Origin: Paracoccaceae bacterium
GTDB taxonomy: Bacteria; Pseudomonadota; Alphaproteobacteria; Rhodobacterales; Rhodobacteraceae
Direction: 5' to 3'
Assembly (NCBI GenBank): GCA_019454225.1
Contig: CP075370.1
Span: forward strand, 496,001-560,000
Length of the DNA: 64,000 nt
Shown here: piece by piece, positions 1 to 8,217 of the stretch
Layout of the letters: each line of letters begins with the position of its first letter
Numbering within the stretch: position 1 is the stretch's first letter
Notes under the pieces: generated by a model
The model's input: only the letters and a program-made list of their open reading frames with translations
Told to the model about the DNA's origin: nothing
Databases searched by the model: none
Program-made: the position numbers and the translations under genes

Positions 1-566
1 CCGGCAACGACCTCGAAAAGCCGTGCGACCTCGGTACGGTCAAGGCTCGCGGTGGGTTCATCCAGAACCAGCACCTTGCCGGACAGCTCGACCGCCCGGG
101 CAATGGCCACGATCTGCTGCACCGCGATGGAATAGCTCCCCAGTTCGGCCCGCACGTCGATGTCCAGACCGTAGGTTGCAAGCAGGGCACGGGCCTGCGC
201 CACGATCGCGCCGCGCTGCACCAGTCCGAAACGGGTGGGTTGGCGACCGAGAAACAGGTTCTCGGCGACCGACCTGTTCGGCAGGAGATTGACCTCCTGA
301 TAAACCGTCCCGATGCCACGGCCCTGTGCGTGCAGCGGGTCGCTGAAGCGGACGGGGGCGCCGTCCAGCAGAACCTCGCCCCCATCAGGCTGATAGGCGC
401 CTGTGAGTATCTTGATCAGCGTGGACTTGCCCGCGCCGTTCTCGCCCAATAGCGCGTGTACCTCGCCCGCCCTGACAGCGAAGTCCACGCCGTCAAGCGC
501 CCGGTGCTGGCCGAAAATCTTGACGATACCCCGCGCCTCGAGCACCGGCACTCCGCCTTCGGCCAT
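1..566 (-). CDS. ytfR: Sugar ABC importer ATPase, YtfR type (3' part cut by window edge)
   Basis: The first 188 codons of a ribose/galactofuranose-class ATPase are visible; full proteins of this class have about 500 residues and two ATPase domains. The Walker A motif GENGAGKST, the stretch GIGTVYQEVNLLPN, and the LVLDEPTASLD Walker B/D-loop are in order. They match E. coli YtfR closely, so galactofuranose or a related furanose is the likely family substrate, though specificity is inferred. The start is ATG at 564-566. The gene lies 99 bp downstream of the binding-protein gene ytfQ on the same strand, as in ytfQRT-yjfF operons. The permeases would lie left of the window. Confidence 0.9.
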   Translation of the reverse strand, partial: MAEGGVPVLEARGIVKIFGQHRALDGVDFAVRAGEVHALLGENGAGKSTLIKILTGAYQPDGGEVLLDGAPVRFSDPLHAQGRGIGTVYQEVNLLPNRSVAENLFLGRQPTRFGLVQRGAIVAQARALLATYGLDIDVRAELGSYSIAVQQIVAIARAVELSGKVLVLDEPTASLDRTEVARLFEVVA

Positions 567-621
567 GTCTGCCCCCCGATCCTGCCTGCCACACTTCTGC
601 TTTTGCCCGGACAAGACAATA

Positions 622-648
622 CTGTCGGCGGGTTTGCACCGCCGACAG
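622..648 (-). promoter_or_regulatory. Intercistronic stem-loop between ytfQ and ytfR
   Basis: A perfect 10-bp stem (CTGTCGGCGG paired with CCGCCGACAG) closes a 7-nt loop just after the ytfQ stop. No run of T follows, so a full terminator is unlikely. Hairpins here commonly stabilise the binding-protein part of ABC-importer mRNAs or cause partial termination; that role is inferred. Confidence 0.55.
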
Positions 649-665
649 ACGCATCTCGGGGAAGT

Positions 666-1637
666 TCAGTATCCCAGACCCTTCCGGCGGTCATATTCGC
701 CCTGCGGGTCGTCGGCGGGGGTGTAGAGCTTGGATTCCGTGATGATGAACTTCTCGGGCACGGTGCCATTGTTCAGATAGGCATCCAGGGCCGCGAAGGC
801 GGGACCTGCCATGTTCGGGGTCAGTTCCACGGTTGCATTCGCTTCGCCTGCCACCATCGAGGCAAAGATGTCGGGCACGGCATCGATCGATACGACCAGG
901 ATGTCGCTGCCGGGCTTCAGCCCCGCATCCTTGATCGCCTGGATGGCGCCGACGGCCATGTCGTCGTTGTGTGCATAGACCGCACAGATGCCCTTGCCGC
1001 CACCCTCTGCCTTGAGGAACCCCTCCATGACCTCCTTGCCCTTCGAGCGGGTGAAGTCGCCGGTCTGGCTGCGGATGATCGACAGGTTGGCGTGACCCGA
1101 GATGCCTTCCTCGAAGCCTTGCTTGCGGTTGATGGCAGGGGACGAGCCAACGGTACCCTGAAGCTCGACCACCTTGCATTCCTTGTCGCCGACGGCGCCG
1201 ACCAGCCACTCGCCGGCCACGCGACCTTCCTTGACCTGATCAGAGGCGACCGAGGTGAGGTACAGATCCTGCGGTGCGTCGATGCCGCGGTCCAGAAGGA
1301 CCACGGGGATACCCGCCTCCTTTGCTTCGGTCAGCACTTCTTCCCAGCCGGTCGAGACGACCGGCGCGACCAGAATGGCATCGACCCCCTGAGCGATGAA
1401 GCCGCGGATCGCCTTGATCTGGTTCTCCTGCTTCTGCTGGGCGTCGGCGAACTTCAGGTCGACCCCCAGCCTCTCGGCCTCGGCCTTCGTCACCGAGGTC
1501 TCGGCCGCCCGCCAGCCAGACTCCGAGCCGATCTGCGAGAAGCCGATGACCTTGCCGGAAAGCCCGTCCGCATAGGCAGCAGAGGACAACAGCGCGCCAA
1601 TACCCGCGGCCAGCGCGAGTTTCTTGATGATGGACAT
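666..1637 (-). CDS. ytfQ: Periplasmic sugar-binding protein, YtfQ family
   Basis: A 323-residue type I periplasmic binding protein that delivers a furanose sugar to the YtfRT importer. A signal peptide ends near residue 23 (AYA before DG). The family-specific segments GFSQIGSESGWRAAET, QQKQENQIKA, SGDFTRSKGKEVME and VELTPNMAGPAF are all present, matching E. coli YtfQ over its length. The start is preceded by a GGAGGGA-like site. The gene is upstream of ytfR with a hairpin between them. Substrate in this organism is inferred; L-arabinofuranose or another furanose is also possible. Confidence 0.9.
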   Translation of the reverse strand: MSIIKKLALAAGIGALLSSAAYADGLSGKVIGFSQIGSESGWRAAETSVTKAEAERLGVDLKFADAQQKQENQIKAIRGFIAQGVDAILVAPVVSTGWEEVLTEAKEAGIPVVLLDRGIDAPQDLYLTSVASDQVKEGRVAGEWLVGAVGDKECKVVELQGTVGSSPAINRKQGFEEGISGHANLSIIRSQTGDFTRSKGKEVMEGFLKAEGGGKGICAVYAHNDDMAVGAIQAIKDAGLKPGSDILVVSIDAVPDIFASMVAGEANATVELTPNMAGPAFAALDAYLNNGTVPEKFIITESKLYTPADDPQGEYDRRKGLGY

Positions 1638-1704
1638 GATCCCTCCCTAGGATTTCGAGGCAGACGTCTCCTCCCGTCGACCTGCACGAACGCTAGCAAA
1701 AGTA

Positions 1705-1717
1705 TTACTATATGTAA
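1705..1717. promoter_or_regulatory. Palindrome upstream of ytfQ, possible operator/promoter
   Basis: TTAC and GTAA half-sites flank a TATAT centre about 70 bp upstream of the ytfQ start, in an AT-rich patch of otherwise GC-rich DNA. On the minus strand the patch also offers a TATAGT -10-like hexamer. No regulator can be assigned; it differs from the two GntR-type sites found elsewhere in the window. Confidence 0.35.
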
Positions 1718-1783
1718 AATGCAATGCGCGATGCGGACAGCATTGCTGCCCATACCGTTTTCAAGGTCTGCGCCAAACGCGAA

Positions 1784-1813
1784 AGCCCCGCCGCACCTGC
1801 GCGCGACGGGGCT
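1784..1813 (-). terminator. Probable terminator of the DJ-1/PfpI gene
   Basis: An 11-bp stem with one G-T pair (AGCCCCGTCGC with GCGGCGGGGCT on the minus strand) closes an 8-nt loop and is followed by TTT. It lies 26 bp after the PfpI-family stop and before the ytfQ promoter region, so ytfQ is likely transcribed from its own promoter. Confidence 0.55.
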
Positions 1814-1838
1814 GCAACCTGCCGAAAAAGAACGCGTT

Positions 1839-2426
1839 TCAGCTGTGAACGATCTTCGTGCCCAGCACGTTCAGGCATTCGCGCATGAAGGCCGCGAGTC
1901 CCGTCCAGCCCTTTGCGGAAACCATTGTGCCATCGACATAGGCCTCGGTCGGCTTCACGTCGATATAGGTGCCGCCGGCCAGAATGACCTCTGGCTCGCA
2001 GGCGCCAAGGGCCGCGACCTTCTTGCCGCGAATCACGCCGTCGACCGCAACAAGGATCTGAACACCGTGACAGATCGTGAAGATCGGCTTCTTCGCATCG
2101 TGAAAGTGTCGCACCATGGCCTGCACGCGCTTGTCGGTGCGAATGTACTCCGGCCCGCGACCGCCCGCGCAATAGACCGCGTCATAGTCTTCAGGTTTCA
2201 CCTCGGCGAACGTCTTGTTGATGTCTGCCAGATGTCCGAACCGCTCGATGTAGGTCTGATGTCCTTCAAAGTCGTGCAGCGACGTCTGGATCTTGTCTCC
2301 GGCCTTCTTGTCCGGGCAGATGACATGGACGGTGTGGCCCACGGCCTCCATGCCCTGCTGGAACACGAATATCTCGTATTCCTCGGTGAACTCGCCCGTC
2401 AGCATCAGGATCTTCTTGCCGCCCAT
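1839..2426 (-). CDS. DJ-1/PfpI family protein (class I glutamine amidotransferase-like)
   Basis: A 195-residue single-domain DJ-1/PfpI protein. The nucleophile elbow FTICHGVQ places Cys119 beside His120, and an acidic residue near the N-terminus (GEFTEEYE) could assist it. Members act as proteases, glyoxalases/deglycases, chaperones or hydratases, so the reaction is not fixed by sequence. The start is set by GGGAGG five to six bases before ATG at 2424-2426; a longer frame begins at 2456 without such a site. It sits between the GntR gene and ytfQ on the same strand. A role in handling reactive sugars is speculative. Confidence 0.8.
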   Translation of the reverse strand: MGGKKILMLTGEFTEEYEIFVFQQGMEAVGHTVHVICPDKKAGDKIQTSLHDFEGHQTYIERFGHLADINKTFAEVKPEDYDAVYCAGGRGPEYIRTDKRVQAMVRHFHDAKKPIFTICHGVQILVAVDGVIRGKKVAALGACEPEVILAGGTYIDVKPTEAYVDGTMVSAKGWTGLAAFMRECLNVLGTKIVHS

Positions 2427-2522
2427 GTCTCTTCCTCCCGTCAGGTTTCTGGACACACGCCCGGAACGTGCCGGGACGCAATCTTGCGGGGACCGGCCAT
2501 TGGCCGACCGCCCATTCCGGCC

Positions 2523-3215
2523 TTACTCGAATGCCGGAAGCAGACGTTCATAGGACCGCCTTATGTGGTCTCGCATTGCCAGGTCAGCGGCTGCAGCATC
2601 ACGGGCGTGAAACGCCGCAACGATGCGCTCATGCTCTTCCAGTGCTTCCGCCGTGACACGGACGTGGAACATCAGGCGGAATATGTGCAGGTGCACATGC
2701 CGACCGGAAAGCGATTGGCGCATCACAGTATTTCCCGCGACCCTCAGGATCGCATCATGAAAATGCGCGTCAGCCCGCGCGAATCGCGAGTAGCGGCTGT
2801 TGCGATCGACCGGCGCGCCGCCGTTCTGCATGTCGGCAGCCGCCGCCTCTATGGTCGCCAGCGCCTCTGGCGTCATGTTGAGCGCGGCAAGACGTGCGCC
2901 TTCCGGTTCAAGCAGCAAGCGGAACTGGTAGAGGTCGTCGAACTGCTTCCGTGTGAGTTGAGGGGCGGCCGAGTAGCCGACCAGGTGTGCCTTGCGGACC
3001 AGACCCTCGCGCTCAAGACGGCTCAGGGCCTCGCGCACGGGGGTCTGCGACACGTCCAGTTCGCGCGCCAAGGCATCTATGGCAATCCGTGCCCCTGGCG
3101 CGATGTCGAGCGACATCAACCGTTCGTAGATGTTGTCGTAGACTCCATCGACGACGCTGACCGGGCGCAGTGACACCGTGCGTCCTTCGCGTTCGGCCGA
3201 CATTCCCATGCGCAT
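2523..3215 (-). CDS. GntR-family transcriptional regulator, FCD subfamily
   Basis: About 230 residues: an N-terminal winged helix (LARELDVSQTPVREALSRLEREGLV) and an all-helical FCD ligand domain with the DAHFHDAI metal-site segment and C-terminal histidines. FCD members usually repress sugar-acid or organic-acid catabolism and respond to a pathway intermediate. The start is uncertain: ATG at 3213-3215 is chosen, with in-frame ATGs at 3209 and 3203 and a TTG at 3221, none with a strong Shine-Dalgarno site. It is divergent from the Fe-ADH operon, and the perfect palindrome ATCGTATACGAT in the shared gap is its likely site. Confidence 0.87.
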   Translation of the reverse strand: MRMGMSAEREGRTVSLRPVSVVDGVYDNIYERLMSLDIAPGARIAIDALARELDVSQTPVREALSRLEREGLVRKAHLVGYSAAPQLTRKQFDDLYQFRLLLEPEGARLAALNMTPEALATIEAAAADMQNGGAPVDRNSRYSRFARADAHFHDAILRVAGNTVMRQSLSGRHVHLHIFRLMFHVRVTAEALEEHERIVAAFHARDAAAADLAMRDHIRRSYERLLPAFE

Positions 3216-3227
3216 TACCAACTTTGC

Positions 3228-3258
3228 TTGACACGCGACAATCGCTCGCAGATAGGCT
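3228..3258 (+). promoter_or_regulatory. Candidate promoter of the Fe-ADH operon
   Basis: TTGACA at 3228-3233 matches the sigma-70 -35 box. A weak -10 could be GATAGG (spacer 17) or TAGGCT (spacer 19). The operator palindrome begins about 20 bp further on. Confidence 0.4.
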
Positions 3259-3277
3259 ATCGTATGTCAAATCGTTT

Positions 3278-3289
3278 ATCGTATACGAT
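3278..3289. promoter_or_regulatory. GntR/FCD-type operator palindrome
   Basis: ATCGTATACGAT is a perfect 12-bp palindrome in the divergent gap between the GntR gene and the Fe-ADH gene. Its GTATAC core is typical of FCD-subfamily GntR operators. It sits downstream of the TTGACA box, where repressor binding would block the operon. Confidence 0.6.
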
Positions 3290-3440
3290 CCGATATGTGT
3301 ATCGCCGCAACGCCGGATCCGCAACGATCCGACGAGGGGTCGGCAGGCCCAGCCCCTGCCCGATGCTGCGGGCCACCATCGCAGTCGCTGATTTCGATAT
3401 GCGGACCATGCAGGCCGCCTGAACGCACGACGAGGAAAGA

Positions 3441-4649
3441 ATGCAGCTATTCGGTACGATCAGGGCCCCACGCGAGATACTGTTTGGTTCTGGTCAGCGT
3501 CATGCGCTTGCCGCCATCGCAAAGCGGCTGGGGCAGCGTGCCCTGGTTGTGACGGATGAACGACTTGCCGCGGACAGCACGTTCCTGGACCTGCTTCGCG
3601 ACATGCGTGGCGCCGGACTGGTCGTTGAAGTGGAGTCCGGCACCCTGCCGGATGTGCCCGTCCAATCGGCAATCGCAGCCGCGGAGGCACGACGTGGCTT
3701 CGCGGCCGATCTCGTGATCGGTGTAGGTGGTGGTTCCTGCCTCGACATGGCCAAGTGTCTTGCACTTCTGCTGACCCACTGCGGGCGGCCCCAGGACTAT
3801 TATGGCGAGCTTCAGGTTCCCGGGCCGGTCATGCCGCTGATTGCCATTCCGACGACCGCTGGAACCGGGTCCGAGGTCACCCCGGTCGCGGTGCTTTCCG
3901 ACGCCGAGCGCAGCCTGAAGGTCGGCATCTCCAGCCCCCACCTGATCCCGACCGTCGCAATCTGTGACCCTGATCTGACGGCAAGCTGCCCCCCCGGCCT
4001 GACCGCCATCGCCGGTGCAGACGCCATGACCCACGCGATCGAGGCATTCACGGCAAGGCGCCGCCCCGTGACACCCGGCCTGTCTCAGGAACGCGTCTTT
4101 GTCGGCAAGAATGCCCTCTCTGACCACTTTGCTCTGCGCGCCCTTGCCCTGCTTTCGGAGGGTCTGGAGGCTGCATGCACCAATGGCGCGGACGCCGTGG
4201 CCAGAGGCAAGGTGATGATGGGTGCGACGCTGGCCGGGCTCGCCTTCGGTGTGGCGGGAACGGCTGCGGCCCACGCGATACAGTATCCGGTAGGGGCGCT
4301 GACCCATACCGCCCACGGATCGGGGGTCGCTTGCCTGATGCCGTATGTGATGGCGTGGAATGCGCCAGACATCGCGCCGGAACTTGCCGCCATTGCCCAG
4401 ACGATGGGCCTAGGCCATGCGGACAATGTGATCCCGAACCTGTCAGCGCTGTTCGGCAGGATTGGAATCCCGCCGACCTTGCGCGATCTGGGCCTTGCCG
4501 AGGACCGCCTGGATTGGGTCGCGGAGCAATCGCTGGGCGTCGCCCGGCTGATCCAGAACAATCCCCGCCCCATCGGTGCCGATGACATGCGCCTGCTGGT
4601 CGGCGCCGCATTCTCGGGTCAGCACGATCTGATCCGCACCCATGCCTGA
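3441..4649 (+). CDS. Iron-containing (group III) alcohol dehydrogenase
   Basis: A 402-residue NAD(P)-dependent dehydrogenase of the FucO/maleylacetate-reductase superfamily, interconverting an alcohol and its aldehyde or ketone. The nucleotide motif VGGGSCLD (residues 95-102) and TTAGTGSE are present. The metal ligands Asp194, His198, His278 and His292 have the FucO spacing. GAGGAAAG precedes the ATG. It is the first gene of a three-gene operon with an aldehyde dehydrogenase and an esterase, so alcohol to aldehyde to acid oxidation is likely. The substrate is not identifiable from sequence. Confidence 0.88.
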   Translation: MQLFGTIRAPREILFGSGQRHALAAIAKRLGQRALVVTDERLAADSTFLDLLRDMRGAGLVVEVESGTLPDVPVQSAIAAAEARRGFAADLVIGVGGGSCLDMAKCLALLLTHCGRPQDYYGELQVPGPVMPLIAIPTTAGTGSEVTPVAVLSDAERSLKVGISSPHLIPTVAICDPDLTASCPPGLTAIAGADAMTHAIEAFTARRRPVTPGLSQERVFVGKNALSDHFALRALALLSEGLEAACTNGADAVARGKVMMGATLAGLAFGVAGTAAAHAIQYPVGALTHTAHGSGVACLMPYVMAWNAPDIAPELAAIAQTMGLGHADNVIPNLSALFGRIGIPPTLRDLGLAEDRLDWVAEQSLGVARLIQNNPRPIGADDMRLLVGAAFSGQHDLIRTHA

Positions 4650-4660
4650 GGAGAGCCGAA

Positions 4661-6127
4661 TTGATCCTTGATGCCGCCCCCGCCGGACTGGACTATGCCG
4701 ATCCCGCCGTGCACGCCCGAGGTCTGTGGATTGGCGGAAACTGGCTCGCCGGGCCCGCGATTCCCGTCACCAATCCGTCGACCGGGCAGGTTCTGGCGAC
4801 CGTTGCCGACGCAGACATCCCGGCGGCCATTGCAGCCGTTGATGCGGCAGAAGCGTCCGCCGCAGGGTGGCGCATGACCCCGCCACGCCAGCGGTCAGAG
4901 ATACTGCGCCGGATTTTCACGCGGATGACCGAAGAGGCCGAACCCCTTGCAAGGCTGATCTCGCTCGAGAATGGCAAGGCTCTGTCCGATGCGCGGGGCG
5001 AAGTGGCCTATGCCGCCGAATTCTTCCGCTGGTACGCCGAGGAGGCGACCCGCATTCCCGGTGAGTTCCGGCACACGCCATCGGGCTCTCACCGGATTCT
5101 GGTGGATCATGAACCGATCGGGATCTCGGTGCTGATCACGCCGTGGAACTTTCCGGCTGCGATGGCGACCCGCAAGATCGGCCCCGCACTCGCCGCGGGC
5201 TGCACCGTCATCCTCAAGCCCGCGACGGAAACACCGCTGACCGCCTATGCGATGGCGCGCATCGCCGCCGAGGCCGGGGTTCCACCGGGTGTCATCAACG
5301 TGCTGACGACCACGCGGCCCGGTCCCGTGGTCGCCGCGATGCTTGCCGACCCGCGGGTCCGCAAGCTGTCGTTTACCGGATCGACCGGCGTCGGCCGAAC
5401 ACTTCTGGCCGAAGCGTCAAAGTCGGTCGTCAGCTGTTCGATGGAGCTTGGCGGAAATGCACCCTTCATCGTCTTTGATGACGCTGAACTGAATGCCGCC
5501 CTGGATGGTGCGATGGTCGCGAAGATGCGCAACGCAGGCGAGGCATGTACCGCCGCCAACAGGTTCTATGTGCAGGATGGCATTCACGATGCCTTTGTCG
5601 CCGGGCTTGCGGGACGCATGGGTGCGCTGAAGGTGGGGCCGGGCACCGATCCGGCCACCCAATGCGGCCCGATGATCACCAGGCAGGCCGTACAGAAGAT
5701 CGATCGGCTGGTCAGCGATGCCGTCGCGCAGGGTGCGCGCGTTGTGACCGGCGGCGCCCCCATGGACGGCGGATATTTCTACCCGCCCACCGTGCTCGAC
5801 AACGTCCCCGCCGATGCAATGATCGCGCACGAGGAGATCTTCGGCCCGGTTGCCGCGGTCTATCGCTTCCGAACGGAAGATGAAGTGATCAGGATGGCCA
5901 ATGACACCGAGTATGGGCTTGCCGCCTATGTTTTCACGGCCGACCTGAAACGTGCCCTGCGGGTTGGCAAGCAGATCGAAAGCGGCATGGTGGGCATCAA
6001 TCGTGGCCTCATGTCCGACCCTGCCGCACCCTTCGGGGGTGTCAAGCAAAGCGGGCTGGGCCGCGAGGGTGGTGTCACCGGCATTCTGGAATTCATGGAG
6101 GCAAAGTACTTTGCACTGGATTTCTGA
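4661..6127 (+). CDS. NAD(P)-dependent aldehyde dehydrogenase (succinate-semialdehyde DH-like)
   Basis: A 488-residue aldehyde dehydrogenase that oxidises an aldehyde to its acid. PWNF with Asn163, Lys186 of the cofactor site, the FTGSTGVG nucleotide loop, general base Glu262 in MELGGN and nucleophile Cys296 in GEACTA are all in place. The start is a TTG at 4661, five to six bases after GAGGAGAG. No in-frame ATG lies near, and a later GTG at codon 17 has poorer support. It follows the alcohol dehydrogenase by 11 bp and probably oxidises its product. Overall pattern is closest to the GabD group; true substrate unknown. Confidence 0.88.
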   Translation: MILDAAPAGLDYADPAVHARGLWIGGNWLAGPAIPVTNPSTGQVLATVADADIPAAIAAVDAAEASAAGWRMTPPRQRSEILRRIFTRMTEEAEPLARLISLENGKALSDARGEVAYAAEFFRWYAEEATRIPGEFRHTPSGSHRILVDHEPIGISVLITPWNFPAAMATRKIGPALAAGCTVILKPATETPLTAYAMARIAAEAGVPPGVINVLTTTRPGPVVAAMLADPRVRKLSFTGSTGVGRTLLAEASKSVVSCSMELGGNAPFIVFDDAELNAALDGAMVAKMRNAGEACTAANRFYVQDGIHDAFVAGLAGRMGALKVGPGTDPATQCGPMITRQAVQKIDRLVSDAVAQGARVVTGGAPMDGGYFYPPTVLDNVPADAMIAHEEIFGPVAAVYRFRTEDEVIRMANDTEYGLAAYVFTADLKRALRVGKQIESGMVGINRGLMSDPAAPFGGVKQSGLGREGGVTGILEFMEAKYFALDF

Positions 6128-6155
6128 GGCGCCCGCAAGGCAGGGGACAGCAAGG

Positions 6156-7007
6156 ATGACCACCAAGGATCCCTATCGAATCCGCGATTTCGTACCCGAG
6201 TTCGATGGAATCGCGGCCGAGATCGCGGATCGCAGCCGGCAACTGGCCGCCACCGCCAGCATGTGGTCGGGCAGCGCCTACGGGGCGGGTGCGCGCGAAC
6301 GGATCGACATTCTGCTGCCGACGCGCCTGCGCGCCGGGGCGCCGATACACATGTTCGTTCACGGCGGGTATTGGCGGTCGGGCGAGAAGGCCGCCTATAC
6401 ATGCGTCGCCGCTCCGGTGCTTGCTGTGGGGGGTATCGCGGCAATCGTCGAATACGATCTGATGCCCGGCACAAGGCTCGGTGCCATCGTCGATCAGGTG
6501 CGCAGGGCAGCGGCATGGCTGGCCGCCAGGGCAGGCGGGCTCGGGGCCGATCCCGCGCGACTGACGGTCAGCGGCCATTCCGCGGGTGCGCATCTTGCCT
6601 CGTTTCTGGCCGCGACCGGGCCGGAGGAGGGGCGATGGCCGCTCACCCCGATTGCAGGTCTGATGCTTGTCAGCGGCATCTACGACCTTGTGGACATTCC
6701 CTCCAGTTTCCTGAGGCACGAGGCCCGGATGACACCGGCGGAGGCCGAGGCATGGACGCCGCTTTCGTCACGCCATCATCCGGGTCCCGAGCGTATCGTT
6801 GCCGTCGGCGAACAGGAGACGCCACCGTTCCACGACCAGGCACGACAGCTGTGCCAGTTGCTCCGATCGGATGGGATCAGGTCCGATCTCGTGGTCACGC
6901 CCGGCCTGAACCACATGGACATCGTGCTCGATCTTGCAGATCCCCGTCGCCCGCTGGGTCAGCGCCTTTCTACGATGGTCGAGGAAAGCCGAAGGGCGGT
7001 GGCGTGA
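6156..7007 (+). CDS. Alpha/beta hydrolase, HGGYW type (arylformamidase-like esterase)
   Basis: A 283-residue alpha/beta hydrolase. The oxyanion motif HGGYW (69-73) and the nucleophile elbow SGHSAGAH with Ser142 place it with kynurenine formamidase-like esterases and amidases. The C-terminal GLNHMD supplies the probable catalytic His. The start at 6156 follows an AAGGA site; an in-frame extension to 5952 would run through the aldehyde dehydrogenase gene and is rejected. It is last in the operon and may hydrolyse an ester, lactone or formamide that feeds or leaves the pathway. No tryptophan-degradation neighbour is seen, so a kynurenine role is not supported. Confidence 0.82.
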   Translation: MTTKDPYRIRDFVPEFDGIAAEIADRSRQLAATASMWSGSAYGAGARERIDILLPTRLRAGAPIHMFVHGGYWRSGEKAAYTCVAAPVLAVGGIAAIVEYDLMPGTRLGAIVDQVRRAAAWLAARAGGLGADPARLTVSGHSAGAHLASFLAATGPEEGRWPLTPIAGLMLVSGIYDLVDIPSSFLRHEARMTPAEAEAWTPLSSRHHPGPERIVAVGEQETPPFHDQARQLCQLLRSDGIRSDLVVTPGLNHMDIVLDLADPRRPLGQRLSTMVEESRRAVA

Positions 7008-7029
7008 AGCTGGCACCGCCATCCGGATT

Positions 7030-8205
7030 CTAGAGCGCGAGCTTCACCCAGGCCGCATTGCGGGCCGAGGATTGGACGCAGGCTGCGACAAAGGCCACCC
7101 CGTCAAGCCCCTCCTTCACCCCCGGAAAGGTCACTGCCGGGTCAAGGGTGGCTCCATCGCGGCGTGCGATGATCGCGCGAGCGGCCTCGGCATAGATGTT
7201 CGCAAAGCCCTCCAGATACCCCTCGGGATGCCCCGAAGGGATGCGCGAAACCCGCGCTGCCGCCTCGCCCGCCCCGGGGCCACTGCGCGTCAGGCGGTAT
7301 TTCGGCTGGCCGAGCGGGCCGACCCACAGGTAATTGGGGTTCTCCTGCTCCCACTCCAGCCCCGCCTTGGTTCCGTAGACCCGAAGCTTCAGGGCGTTCT
7401 CGTTGCCCGGCGCGACCTGGCTGCACCACAGCATGCCGCGGGCACCACCCTTGAACCGCAGCAGGACATGGCCGTTGTCATCCACCCGACGCCCCGGCAC
7501 AAAGCTCTGCAGGTCAGCCGCAAGCGCATCAAGCTCAAGCCCGGTCACGAAGTTCGCCAGGTTGAACGCGTGCGTGCCGATGTCGCCGGTTGCCCCGCCC
7601 TTGCCCGACTGCGCGGGGTCGGTGCGCCAGGCCGCCTGCTTCTGGCCGGTCGTCTCCAGCGGTTCGGACAGCCAGTCCTGCGCGTACTCCACCTGCACAA
7701 GCCGGATTTCGCCCAGATCGCCAGCCTCAACCATGGCGCGGGCCTGCCGCACCATCGGATAGCCCGTATAGTTGTGGGTCAGCGCAAAGATCGCCCCCGA
7801 CGATTCCGCCGCCTTTGCCAGCCGTTTCGCCTCGGGCAGGGTTGCCGTCAGCGGCTTGTCACAGATCACGTGGATGCCGCGCCGCAGGAATGCGATGGCC
7901 GCGGGGGCATGCAGATGGTTCGGCGTGACGATCGCCACCGCCTCGATCCCGTCCTTCCGCCGCCCCTCGCGTGAGGCCATCTCGTCGAAGCTGCCATAGC
8001 AGCGGCGCGGGTCAATCCCGAGGTCGGCTCCCGAACCGGCCGATCTCTCGGGATCGGAGGAAAAGCAACCCGCGACCAGTTCGTACTGGTCGTCGATGCG
8101 GGCCGCGATCCGGTGGACGGCGCCTATGAACGCACCGCGACCGCCGCCGACCATTCCCAACCGGATACGCGGTGCCCGCGCCACATGTGCTCCCGTTATG
8201 GCCAT
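7030..8205 (-). CDS. Gfo/Idh/MocA family NAD(P)-dependent oxidoreductase
   Basis: A 391-residue sugar or inositol dehydrogenase-like protein. The N-terminal Rossmann loop reads MVGGGRGAFIG (18-28), the substrate lysine lies in CDKPLT, and a C-terminal alpha/beta domain follows. The family oxidises or epimerises a hydroxyl on sugars and polyols. A strong GAGGAGAGGG site precedes the ATG. It follows an isomerase gene by 12 bp and closes a three-gene minus-strand operon with two TIM-barrel isomerases; oxidation followed by ketose isomerisation is the probable logic. It converges on the esterase gene with a 22-bp gap. Confidence 0.88.
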   Translation of the reverse strand: MAITGAHVARAPRIRLGMVGGGRGAFIGAVHRIAARIDDQYELVAGCFSSDPERSAGSGADLGIDPRRCYGSFDEMASREGRRKDGIEAVAIVTPNHLHAPAAIAFLRRGIHVICDKPLTATLPEAKRLAKAAESSGAIFALTHNYTGYPMVRQARAMVEAGDLGEIRLVQVEYAQDWLSEPLETTGQKQAAWRTDPAQSGKGGATGDIGTHAFNLANFVTGLELDALAADLQSFVPGRRVDDNGHVLLRFKGGARGMLWCSQVAPGNENALKLRVYGTKAGLEWEQENPNYLWVGPLGQPKYRLTRSGPGAGEAAARVSRIPSGHPEGYLEGFANIYAEAARAIIARRDGATLDPAVTFPGVKEGLDGVAFVAACVQSSARNAAWVKLAL

Positions 8206-8217
8206 CTGTCCCTCTCC

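Noticed and set aside
456-3173. A 905-codon plus-strand open frame
   Set aside because: It runs antisense through the ytfQ, PfpI and GntR genes, has no family motif, and reflects GC-rich third positions.
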